Source of the DNA: Gnetum montanum
Taxonomy: Eukaryota; Streptophyta; Gnetopsida; Gnetales; Gnetaceae
Length of the DNA: 64,000 nucleotides
Assembly (NCBI GenBank): GCA_015680685.1
Contig: MNCI01023945.1
Location: 1,029,513-1,093,512 of the forward strand
Direction of reading: 5' to 3'
The notes under the pieces are model-generated. The model did not search any database. It had not been told where the DNA came from and saw only the letters and a list, made by a program, of their open reading frames with translations. Both the position numbers and the translations under genes were made by a program. This document shows, in pieces, positions 1-9,987 of the stretch (position 1 is its first letter; every line of letters begins with the position of its first letter).

Positions 1-1630
1 ACTTATGAGGCATTTTTCAGCCCCAAAAGTTAAAGTATGTGAAATTTCATCTCATGGATTACAATCTTCACATTTTACAATGAAATTTTACCATCGAGTT
101 TTATGGGGTGAAAGTTACAATGATAAAAGGTTACAACATGCATTTTCTTGGGGGTGTTTCATAGGCCCCTCTTTTTTGGTATATTGAGGATTCACCCAAG
201 AGGCACCAACAAAGAATACAAAACACCATTGTAAGTCCATCATCAACATTCCCTCTCTGTGCTTGATTCAGTAGTGTCGAACCATGCCAAAGAATTCTTA
301 TGATGATGGGATAAGTCTACGATGGAGAAATGATCATGAGGTTTAACAATGAGTTCCATGGGCTAATCTCATGGCTACAATATGGCTTTAACATGTTGAA
401 CAAGCAATTAGTCTTCGCACTTTATTCTTTGAATTGTTGGTCACTCGACAATGCATTTGATGAACGAACACTCCACTCCAAGGTCCCTTTGGCCATTAGG
501 CTCCTTCCTTTGCATGTTTGAAGCCATGGGTTTGTCTTTTGATCTTCATTAGTCTTTCAACTTCTCGGTAATGTGCCTCCTCCTTTTTTTGTGGGGCAAA
601 ACCTTCATTGGATTTCTTTGCCAAGTTCAAGTTTCATTTGGTTTTCTTATCAAATGAGATGTGTTACCTCCAATGAACTTAATGGTTTTTCTTATCAAAT
701 GAGATGTGTTATACTCAATGGACTTGTGAATGGAGCATAATGAAGGGATGTCATATGACCATAATGCATGAGTGTGTGACATAGGTCAACATTGTTACTT
801 AAGGGTAAGGAAGATTATAGTTTGGCTATGGGGCTAGGCTCAAAGAGAGGTAACAAAAGGGAAGTGGCATAAGCACTCTTGGTATGGTAGGACAAACTCA
901 CTGAATCTTGCTTGTTGAGGTCACTTGATGACTTGCTGCTGTAAAGAGTTGCACCTTTACGATGACTCCAAGCTTCATCCTACAAGCATAACTCCAAGAG
1001 AATAAGAAATAAGACAAGGAAAACATGTTGTTACAAAGTAATGCATAGGGCTACATGAGATAACCAAAAAACTAGGCCACAACAGGTTACCATCGTTACA
1101 ACATAGGGAAATCTATGCTATGTGCATTAGATTTACAAAGCTCTATAGTTCATGCATTGTGCCAAACAAGGAGAGAGAGATAGAGCATGCAGGCTCACTT
1201 GTTGTAGATCATCAAAGTCATTAACATTGGTCATCCATTACAACCTATCAATAATGATAAAGAACACTACAAGAAAACATGTGAGTATTAGATGTAATCA
1301 AGGCTATGTGATGGCTTTAATGTTACACTATAAGGGTTTGATGATGTCATGAGCAACTGTAAGTTCTGGTGAGGAACTTGGTTTCAAGTGCTTTCTCCTC
1401 ACCATCACAGTCTAGATGGGAATTTTGACTAAGGGACCCTTCGTGATATTTTTGGCTTTGAGGTTGATGGTCATGGGGCTACTTCAGGGTGTTATGGCTG
1501 AATTTTCAAGGCTCAAGGTTTGGATATTTAAGGTCAACTTAGTTTAAAAACATCAAGAGAGGGGCTTATTTAGGCTTTAAGATTAGTCAAATCTTCTTGC
1601 TTATTCTCTTAGCTCATTCCTACATGACAA
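1..1630. other. Intergenic DNA, no gene recognised
   Basis: No reading frame here resembles a known protein and all open frames are under 70 codons. The only structure I see is a direct duplication at about 640-725, two units of roughly 43 bp that share the core tatcaaatgagatgtgtta. The sequence is probably very old, unrecognisable transposon DNA. Confidence 0.5.
640..725. repeat. Tandem duplication, ~43-bp unit, two copies
   Basis: Unit 1 begins at 640 and unit 2 at 684. Both read ggttttcttatcaaatgaga (with one extra t in the second) followed by tgtgtta and an 'ctcaatg'/'tccaatg'-type tail. No coding function is apparent. Confidence 0.7.
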
Positions 1631-1679
1631 CATAAGCATATCAAGTGGGACGTATTTGATATAATTGTTAAATAATGTC

Positions 1680-2165
1680 AAAACATTGTATAATACTCTA
1701 GTCATAGTATATCAATGGTTAGATAAGGTCTAAGCATGGTCAAAAAATTCTATGAGGTATGAGTTAAAGGTAGTGTGAGGTCAAACATGGTCAACTATGG
1801 TTACATTTTGCTAGTTTTAGGCCTTAGTAAGCCATGTTGCTAGTTTAAGGCCTTGGCATGCCATGTTGCTAGTTTAAGACCTTGGCAAGCCATAGTTGCA
1901 TGGTGTTAAATTATGATCAAGGATGGTCAAATCCCATTAGCTAACATCAATAAAAGGGTAACAAAGGTCCACTTAGGCCATAATAAAGAGAACAAGGACA
2001 AATGTGATGAAACTGAAGTGATGTAAAGGCTAAATAAGGTCAACTAAAGGTAGTGAAGGTCAACAATGCATAACAAGGTCAACAAAAGTCAAAACACCAT
2101 GAAATAAGGTCAAATCAATCAAAGTGGAATACATGTAGTAAAACATGGTCAATATTGGTTAAAAA
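1680..2165. other. Non-coding stretch dense in GGTCAA
   Basis: About ten copies of GGTCAA (TTGACC on the other strand) occur in under 500 bp, mostly as aaggtcaac or atggtcaa. TTGAC is the core of the plant WRKY W-box, but I infer only compositional repetition and have no evidence of a promoter. No gene is present. Confidence 0.4.
1808..1895. repeat. 29-bp minisatellite, three copies
   Basis: Three direct units start at 1808, 1837 and 1866, an exact 29-bp period. Each reads ttgctagtttaaggcct followed by tggcaagccatg with a few substitutions. A single related unit occurs near 2172-2203 and a second three-unit cluster lies at 7387-7476. The AGGCCT and GGCNNGCC cores are palindromic. Confidence 0.8.
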
Positions 2166-2279
2166 GATTAGATTTTGCTAATTTTAGGCCTTAGCAGGCC
2201 ATGGTATGAGGCTACAATGTTGATAAGTGAGTTTTGTCATATATGGAGGTTGTTTTAGGGTTGGTTTTTGTTTTTGTTT

Positions 2280-4160
2280 TTTGTCAAGAATGAGGTTTTT
2301 CTAGGCACCCACATTGGACCCACACTAGCTAGCATGGGTGGGATGATCTCTAGTATGGATAGGGTGGTCATGTGGTTTCCTAGGTTGATTTTGACTAGTT
2401 TTTGACTACTGATGGCCTGTATGATCAATGCAATGGACTAGGGAGGAAAATCGATTAATTATGATGTTGATTTGAACCTTTGGAAGTCATGCATGAGGCC
2501 TAGAACTGCCACCCACACTGGAGCAACACTAGCTAGCATGGCTACTAAGGAAAATTGAATTTATGCTACCCAAGGGGTTAAAATTGGTGTTCTATGGACT
2601 TCCTAGGGTAGTGCAGGGTCACAATGGTCAAAATTGATCATTTTGGAGGTCAAAACTTACAACAAAAGTAGGTTTAGGATCATACCCCACAAAGCCATGC
2701 TGGCCAATGAGGATGGAGGGGGTCTCAGTGTGGCTATCCTAGATTTGGGTGATTACAAGGTCAAATTATAGCTAAATCCAAGGTTTTACAATTGTGTGCT
2801 CACCAATCATGTTTTCAAGCCATTTAAAGGGTGTTTTACGTGTAGAATCTAGTTGGGGACTTCACCCATGCTAGGGCCATGCTAACTAGTGTGGCTCCAG
2901 TACCCCTTAGTGTGGTTGCATTTGCTTTTTTATTTTGGGGTATTTCTAGAGGAAAATTGACCAAGTTTTTAGGATTTTTGGGTTGCTATCAATGATGTTT
3001 GAGGTTTAGGCTTAAAATTAACTATGTTTGATGGTTATTTGGATTGTGATATGGTTATACCCCACTTAGCCACATTGGCCAATGTTGCTCCAACATGGTT
3101 GAGGGAGTCTAGTGGGCTTAAATGATTGAAACAAGGTTGAATGATCATTAGTTTAAGGTCTTGGGGTTCTAGGGATTACTAGGCTATGTTTTAGGCTTTT
3201 GGACATGTCTATGTATTGCCAAAAGTGGTAAAAAACCTTACCCACACTAGAGCCACACTAGCCAGTGTGGCTCTAGCCTTCCCCAGTGTGGCTACATGGG
3301 AATATTGATTTTTGGTGATATTTTCCATCAAATCGATCAAGTATTCGAGCTCCTCACATTGTAGATGTCGATAGCTAAGATTTGGCATCAAAATCGACCA
3401 CTTTGAAGGCTTCTATATTTTTATGGTCATCCCTCCCTAGGCCACATTGGCGAGCATGGCCCTAGTGTGTGTGGAGGGAGGATGATAGATTTTTACCACT
3501 TTTAGTTCATTTAGTAGGGATTTATCACCTTTGGAGCCTATGGCAGGGTCCAAGGGTCAAAGTGGTACAATTTAGAATCAATTTGATGTATTTTTGGACT
3601 TCCCCTAGCTTTCTTTGTGGCATCCATGCTAGACCCATGCTAGCCAGTGTGGGTGAGGGGTCCCTTAGCATGGACGAATGGTCTTTGACTAATTTTAACT
3701 AGTTTTGTCTTGATTGGTAATGGTTGAAGACTCTAGGAAGGTTTTAAGGTCACAAGGATGGATTTTTAGGTCATTTTATGTTATTAACTAGTTTTTATGG
3801 GTCACTTAGGCTTTGGTATGATTATACCCTCTTAGCCACGTTGGGCAGTGTTGTTCTAGCGTGGGTAAGGGGGTCTGATGGATTTTTGTGATTTAAGTGA
3901 GCTATTTTGGTGGGCTTTTGATATTTTTGTAGTCATCCATTCCTAGGCCATAATGGCCAGCATGGCCCCAACATGGATGCAAGGGGGATGACAACTTTTT
4001 ATCTTTTGTAGCTTGCTTCCTGGTGTTTGATAGAATTTGGAGCTTTTGGCTAGGTCCTAGAGTCAAAGTAGCATAATTTAAGGTTAATTTGGTGCACTTA
4101 CGAGTTCCCCCATGTCTCTTTATGGCACCCACGTTGGATCCATGATGGCTAGTGTGGGTA
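2280..4160. repeat. Diverged array of hairpin-like units (CCACACT-loop-AGTGTGG type)
   Basis: About eleven imperfect inverted repeats recur every roughly 130-210 bp. Examples are gccacactagccagtgtggc near 3252, cccatgctagccagtgtggg near 3635, gccacattggcgagcatggc near 3440 and cccacactagctagcatggg near 2320. Each has 6-8 bp arms around a 4-bp GC-rich centre. Flanking text also recurs: 'tatggttatacccc' near 3055 and 3815, 'tggtcatcc' near 3424 and 3930, and 'gcacccacgttgga'-like text near 2306 and 4130. This suggests a higher-order tandem array of several unit types. Two more hairpins near 4680-4745 extend the pattern. No protein is encoded. Confidence 0.6.
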
Positions 4161-4163
4161 TTG

Positions 4164-4267
4164 GGTGGTTTTGTGAAATAGCTAATACAATTCAAGACCA
4201 AGATCATGTGTATTAGGTGGTTTTGTGAAATAGCTAATACAATCCAAGAGCAAGATCATGTGTATTA
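4164..4267. repeat. 52-bp perfect-register tandem duplication
   Basis: Units at 4164-4215 and 4216-4267 both start ggtggttttgtgaaatagct and differ at only a few positions (attcaagacc versus atccaagagc). It is recent relative to the surrounding array. Confidence 0.85.
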
Positions 4268-4439
4268 GGGAATGCTGCAAGGGAATCCTATGCACATCTA
4301 CATGAAGTAGGAGTAGGGCACTGCATACAATCAGAGAGAGAAGATTATGCGGGTGCATTAGCCTTGGGGCACACCCCCATTGCTACTACTGGTCTAGTGT
4401 GTAGAGTGCACAGGGAATGATTTAAGTGCAAACATCTCT

Positions 4440-4590
4440 GATTTATTGTAGTGGACAATGACAATGTGTAGTGGGCAATGGCAGTGGCATCATCATCATT
4501 TTTGTGGTTATTGGCAATAGCAATGGCAATGGCCATGGAAATGGAAATGATCATGGAAATTGATTGGGCATTGGCATTTGGTGTGTTACA
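4440..4590. repeat. Low-complexity (GGCAAT/GGAAAT)n tract
   Basis: Hexamer-like runs of ggcaat, atcatc and ggaaat produce accidental open frames on both strands. I do not regard these as genes. Confidence 0.6.
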
Positions 4591-4599
4591 ATAGTCGTC

Positions 4600-5323
4600 G
4601 GTCATTGTCTGTTGTGCTGCGGTTTCTCATCACATCACTCATGAAGCATGGGACAGCCAGGGTTTACCAAATTCGGCAACCACGTTGGCTAACGTGGGTC
4701 AGCAAGGGTTTGCCAAATTCGGCAACCATGTTGGCTAGCATGGGTCAACCAGGGTTTGTCTTACTTAGTTTTGTTGGTGAGGAGGTAGGGTGTGCAGGGA
4801 GAGCCATGGGAGCAGAGCAGAGCAGTGCAGTGCAGTGCAGGCGTGTGCTGCACTAGCCAGCCAGGAAGCTATGCCACGTGGCTTTGGTTTTGTGCAGGGT
4901 AACAGAGGTGTGCACGAGGCAGCAAGCAGCAGATGAGGAGGCTTTTCCAGCACGGGGAGCAGCCAAGGCTTTTCGCAGCTCAGTGTGGCCAACAACATGT
5001 GGCGGCCAGGCTTGCGTGGAACGGAACAGCCATGGACAGCGGTGTAGGCCCTTGGCCCTGGCCCTGGGCAGACCTGGTTAACTTGCTTGCGCAGAGGTGA
5101 GGATTTCCTGTGACTGACTGGGACGACAACATGGCACAGGAGAATGTGTGCGGCACAACGAAGGGAGGGGCCTGCACTGCACAGAGGTGGGCGTCATGAA
5201 TAGTGGCCCAAGACGGCCGCGTGGCAAGGCTACAGGGTGAGGTAGCACAGAGCTATGCCTTAGGCAGGGCCACACTGCCAGCCAACACCCCAACGGCTGC
5301 TGGCAGGGTCTCAGCATAAAGTG
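4600..5323. other. Locally GC-rich non-coding DNA
   Basis: This stretch is clearly richer in G+C than its neighbours and has overlapping short open frames on both strands, which is the usual artefact of GC-rich DNA. Two hairpins of the upstream array (ccacgttggctaacgtgg near 4681 and ccatgttggctagcatgg near 4727) lie at its left edge. I see no recognisable gene. Confidence 0.4.
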
Positions 5324-5341
5324 TTTATTATTATTATTATT
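5324..5341. repeat. (TTA)n microsatellite
   Basis: Six uninterrupted TTA units mark the right border of the GC-rich block. Confidence 0.8.
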
Positions 5342-5386
5342 GCATATGACGGTGTAGTGGTGTCATGGAATACTGTGGTGTATATT

Positions 5387-5710
5387 TTAAGAGATATATA
5401 TTGTTCTTGGTATAGGAGTAATTAAGGCAGGAACAATAATACCAAGTTGAATACTAACACCACCAAATGTTCCCAGTGAAACTAAGCCTATTACTGAATC
5501 CATTAATGCTTCTTTTGAAGCCTTTTGTGAAGTCAAATCAAGAATAAAATTCAGAATCAAAAGGACCTTTGAAATCGTATATTCATTTTGTATAGCATGC
5601 TTTAGATATATGATTCCCATTGAAGCTGGGAGAATGACGCGACTCTTCCCTTGGGAGAATGACGCGACTCTACCCCTCACAAGAATATAAACTGTTTGAC
5701 AGGAGGCCAC
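5387..5710 (-). pseudogene. Unidentified coding-like fragment with hydrophobic segments
   Basis: This open frame of 107 codons is unusually long for the region. It has hydrophobic stretches (about residues 48-58 and 72-98), the last rich in Gly, Leu, Ile and Val and resembling a membrane segment, plus normal-looking codon use. On the same strand just upstream (5710-5840) the translation stays protein-like in another frame (SPEEKGAVIRTTPF), so a frameshifted exon or captured gene fragment is possible. A 24-bp internal duplication around gggagaatgacgcgactct (5629-5672) interrupts it. I do not recognise the protein and assign no function. Chance openness is the main alternative. Confidence 0.2.
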
Positions 5711-5899
5711 ATGTAGAAATGATAATAAATATGAAAGGGACCATCGATGTCAAAAGGTGTTGTTCGTATCACAGCACCTTTCTCTTCCGGTGATACAAGA
5801 TATTCTTTACTTCCAAACTATCCGTTGACGTGCTTAATAAAACTGATGACCGCCGAACCTGGAGTGTAATACTAAGATCATAAAAAAAACCAATCTTAC

Positions 5900-7386
5900 T
5901 TATTGGAGACCTAAAGCCTCTTAGATATTCTTACATCAAGCTCAATCTTATACCCTTAGATACTTTTGCAAAATGTAGGGTTATAAGCAATTTGTCTAGA
6001 GAGCCTTATTAGAAATATCAAATTTCATGAAAAATGATACTTTTGGAATACATTGCATAGTTAGAGTCGTAATTTTTAAGACATAGTTTCATGGATTGCC
6101 ATCAATTGAAATTTCTAAGCCTATTGTAACTTGCTAGTTTGTTGAACTTTTGGAGGATAGTCAAATGTAGGTGTCACATTCATTGTGTTAGAGGAGTCAT
6201 TTCCTACACAGAGCGCTTCTAGCAACATGTTCTTGCGGTATTATTTCTATGGTTGATGATAGCCAAGCTTTGTTTAACAAAATAGGCTACAAGGTCATGT
6301 TCGTGAATAATGTGAATCATTCTCCTGAGAAACATGTAGTTCTTTGGATTGATGATTCTCAAGGTCACATTGATAAAAAATATTTTTGGGTTCTCCAAAC
6401 TAGTAGTTTGTAGGAAAGAGCATCATTTTTGGAGGTTAATGTTGTTCATGCTCTTTCCTACAAAGCGTTGGTACTACATCCTTGTGGCCTACTACATGAT
6501 CCTGATAATAATTTTTTGCAATGCCCATTGTGAACTTCTCAAAAATGTTAGGCTCAACGAAGGCATTATTAAAGTGAATGATGATGAAGGAGGCATTGAT
6601 GACTACATTGAGTTCAAGGATGAGGATATTGATAAGATATTATCTCAATTTTTGGTTTCCTAGGGCTCACATTTTGAGTTAAGCTTATATTCTTGTATTT
6701 TTCTTTTCCTTATTATTGAGATGTGCTAAAGCATGCTATTTAAAATAATTCAACTAATTATTTGGTGCTAAAAATCATTTCTGATTCATTGTTAGTGTTG
6801 AAACCAATATTCTTGATGTGGTTGAGTGATGCAGGTTTTTGATAATATATTACCTTTTCTAAATGGGCTCATCACATTAGCTTATGGTTAGTTTATGCTT
6901 AAATGATTGCATTTATGGCCATCCCTATTACTAATGGTTACATGCCTTTATTGTTCGCAGGCCTTGGGTGATAAAGTTGGTGCCAACGTTGATGATGGTT
7001 TCTCTCCCCCTCTTAGAACTAAGCCTTGGTCACCAATGATCTGGCTATGTTTAGTTCCTTTAGTTGTACTATTGTTATACCTATTTCATTCAACCACAAT
7101 GGTCACGAAAGCCACGTATTATTTCTTCTTTTTTTTTTGTATGTTGCATAGTACAACTATGGTCATAGACATACAAACATTTTGGTATTCTTTGATTGTT
7201 GTCACACAATGTGACTACGGCTACTTTTCCAACTTTATATACATAAACAATAGATGTGACAAGGCTATAAAAAATGTTGTAATGATAATTGTACATTAAA
7301 GTACATGCAATAAAACTTGCAACCAATGCTATTAGGTAGATTAGCTACGATGTTGGTATAGGGACAAAAGAAGAATTTGTTATGCT
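5900..7386. other. Intergenic DNA with no recognised gene
   Basis: Open frames exist (for example 6349-6663 and 6907-7299 on +), but they are AT-driven, lack recognisable motifs and are not continued by neighbouring frames. A stretch around 6250-6400 translates on + to protein-like text without a match I can name. I see no tRNA, promoter or repeat that I would defend. Confidence 0.35.
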
Positions 7387-7476
7387 CACCAGTTTTAGGC
7401 CTTGGCAGGCCATAAGGTTGTTAGTTTTAGGCCTTAGCAAGCCATACTGCCAATTTTAGGCCTTAGCAAGCCATGA
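7387..7476. repeat. ~30-bp minisatellite, three copies (same family as 1808-1895)
   Basis: Units start near 7387, 7418 and 7448. Each has agttttaggccttagcaagc or a close variant, followed by catr. It is the same motif as the 29-bp minisatellite 5.5 kb to the left, so the two stretches probably derive from the same repeat family. Confidence 0.75.
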
Positions 7477-7707
7477 TCCATGTGTTGTCTAACAAGTATG
7501 AGATGCTCTTAAGAGGGCATATAAGGCTAAAATCAACAGTGAAACATGATACGATGTCAAAAAAGTGAACAGATGATCCTTAACAAGAGCTAGGATAAGG
7601 TGTTTGTTAGGAACTTGTTGTTTGATCTTTGACAGATCAATGAATCTTTCTCACACAATCCTATGCTAATCATCTCTCTTGTTTAGCATGGCCACTTGCA
7701 TGCATTT

Positions 7708-8990
7708 TCATTGGTCGTTTAGTGTTATAGAGTTGGTGTTATTAGCATTGTTGTTTTCCTTATCATTAGCCCCAATCTGAGTGTCGAAAGTTTCCTCCTG
7801 AAACTCCACCTTTGAACCTTGGTCAATGTTAACATAGTTAACAAAAGGTAGCAACACGTTTTCCCCATGAATGACAATTTCCCCTTGCTCGTAGGGTAAG
7901 TGAATCTCTTGATGTATAGGGGATGAGACTGCATGAAGCTTAGCTAACCATGGTCTTCCTAGGATCAAGTTGAAGTTTGGTGTCTCTTCAATCACTAGGA
8001 AGTTGATGGATGTGGGAAACTATTCTCTAACTACGAAATCCAAGGAAATATAACCTCACACTACTACTTGTAATCCAATAAATGACTTAATTACTAAGGA
8101 TGTGGTTTCTTGGATATTCTTGGTTCTTGATCCTTCCATGGTCAACAATGGAAAATGGTACCACATTAGTTATCATTCCATTATCCACATGAACATGATA
8201 AACCTTGTACCTACCAACACATATACTACATGTGCTTTGGGCCCCTTGTCCATGGGTGTAGTTGGTCTTGGTATAGCTTGTTTCGAAGCCTTTTGTTATC
8301 AACCACCTTTAATGGGCTTTGTTGTTGGTTTGGCGATAGGTTCTTTTCATCAATGTTGTGATGATGATTTCTTGCTAACCTCTAAGTTGTGGACCACTAT
8401 AGGTGGGCTTTGATCACAAATTTTTGTGATTCCATTTATTGAAGGTGGAGGGAGCCAAATAACAAATGGTTCTATAGGCTTTAGGGGATTGGTAACTTTC
8501 GCTCTTGGTTGTGAAGTTTATGTCAGTGAAAGAAGAGACACATATGATGAAAGGCTTCTTAGGGGTTGGAGGAGGTGATGCCTATATGAAGAAGGGCTCT
8601 CTAGGCCTTGTATTTTGGGGTCGTGATGATACTTTGATGAAAAATGATTTCCTATGAGGATTAGATAGGTCGATTTCTATGAATGAGGCTATGATGTAAG
8701 AGTTATTATTGGCACTTGGAGAGTTGAGCTCATTCAACACAAACTCTCTACGATCTATCATCTTTTGAAGGTTATCCTTTAATGCTAAGCAAAAATCAAT
8801 GTCATGACCAACCATTTGATGATAATGAAAGTACCTATTGAGTCTAAAGGGCTTCAGTAGCTTGGGATCATCTTTGGTAGCTATCATTGGATCTCTAGCT
8901 ATGTCATAAAGACAATTGTGCCTTTTATGAGCCTATTTAGATAGTTCTTATGTTGTATATAGTCATCTTTAAGCAACTACTCTAGAACCT
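7708..8990 (-). pseudogene. Ty3-type gag/protease remnant
   Basis: Reading leftward on the minus strand, 8887-8790 encodes a gag zinc-knuckle region (RYFHYHQMVGHDIDFCLALK, with the first Cys of the usual motif changed to Tyr) followed by the IDRREF helix typical of plant Ty3 gag. About 0.8 kb later, 8066-7800 encodes the end of a retropepsin domain: NLILGRPWLAKLHAVSS and then IHQEIHLPYEQGEIVIHGE, the usual plant Ty3 pattern of a GRPWL motif followed by a KF/HL..GE strand. The middle is broken by stops and frame changes. The 5' LTR of element 1 abuts it at 9016, so element 1 probably inserted into this older, oppositely oriented element. No LTR or RT of this copy is visible. Confidence 0.75.
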
Positions 8991-9015
8991 CAGAGGGCTT
9001 CAAAGGCAACCTAGT

Positions 9016-9854
9016 TGATGAATCATGTTTTGCCAAGCCCCGATATCGGATCCTCGATATCGGGTATGAGATATCATAGCCTGGATAACAATATTGTGAT
9101 TCCTGTGTAGGCCTATAAATACCACATTCAGGCACACAAGAAAAAGGGGAGTTGGTAAGTGTTAAAGTAGAGTCTTTTTGCCAGTTTTCAATTCATTTTA
9201 GTTTTTTCCCTAGTGCATGCCTACAGTGTAATGATTGTAATTGTACGAAACCTTTATTCGAGTGTGAGGTACTTGGACACGCACATGATTGGTAATAAAG
9301 ATCGAGATTACTCCATCATTTCAGCATTCACTTAGTTTTTAATTCTTATTGTTATTTATTGTTTTCTTAGTTAATATTTTTTACCATCATTTACTATTCC
9401 TATTGTTAAATGTGGAATGAGTACGACTTAATCATGAACATTGAAGTGTAACTGCTTGGTAACCTAGTAGCATATTTAGGAGTGCTCAAGTAATGTATGC
9501 TTGGTAATCCCAGAGGTAGTACATGAGGTCCAAGATGCATATAGATGATTAAGGACAGATGCTCATCACACTCAGGCTAGCTTAGACTTTATTTCCTATT
9601 TCTTATTAGTTTAATCAAGATTATTTTCCATTATTTCTAGGAGTAGCCTAGTGTTAGAAATCATATCATTCACCTCACTCTGGACTAAACCATACATGAC
9701 AAAGCAAATACTAGTCCAAGTGGGAAGACAACGAACTGCGATCAACTTGTAACTATCTAGATACCACAACTAGTCCGTCTACGGAGTTCGACTAGATCGT
9801 GCATATACGCTCGTATGCATATGGTTGAGTGTAGGGGTACCTCGCCACTCATCA
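9016..9854 (+). repeat. 5' LTR of element 1
   Basis: It starts TGATGAATCATG and ends CTCATCA one base before the primer-binding site, giving 839 bp with TG...CA ends. It contains the palindrome array, a TATA box, an 'aataaagatcgaga' stretch and the motifs gagtacgactta and gcttggtaacctagtagc. The last two recur in the LTRs of elements 2 and 3 and in the LTR at 63136, which shows one diverged LTR family. Confidence 0.8.
9042..9121 (+). promoter_or_regulatory. LTR promoter: three GATATC sites at 14-bp spacing, then TATA
   Basis: GATATC begins at 9042, 9056 and 9070, exactly 14 bp apart. The first two are embedded in the longer palindrome CGATATCG. TATAAATA follows at 9114-9121. The layout is that of an LTR U3 core promoter with a repeated binding site. 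The binding factor is unknown. Confidence 0.7.
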
Positions 9855-9855
9855 T

Positions 9856-9873
9856 TGGCACCATTGCCGGGGA
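9856..9873 (+). other. Primer-binding site (tRNA-Asp type)
   Basis: tggcaccattgccgggga lies one base after the LTR. Its complement matches the 3' end of plant tRNA-Asp(GTC) including CCA, apart from two C-to-T-type changes. This primer is characteristic of the Athila branch of plant Ty3 elements. Confidence 0.85.
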
Positions 9874-9987
9874 TAGTGGTAGTTATTTAGATTAGTTATA
9901 TTATAAAAGATCACTGTAACAAAGTATTAATGATATATCTTTTAGAAAAGAAATTAATTTCAATTAAGTCACATACGATTCACAACA

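Noticed and set aside
1680-2165. WRKY-regulated promoter
   Set aside because: The TTGACC density is striking, but there is no gene downstream and the copies look like part of a repetitive composition.
2280-4160. CRISPR-like array of hairpins
   Set aside because: Units are diverged, spacing is irregular, no cas genes, and all other content is plant nuclear. It is a eukaryotic repeat.
4600-5323. CpG-island-like first exon of a gene
   Set aside because: Frames on both strands are equally open and carry no domain. No splice continuation or TATA was found.
5387-5710. Organelle DNA insertion
   Set aside because: The hydrophobic frame suggested a chloroplast or mitochondrial gene, but I recognise no organelle gene in it or beside it.
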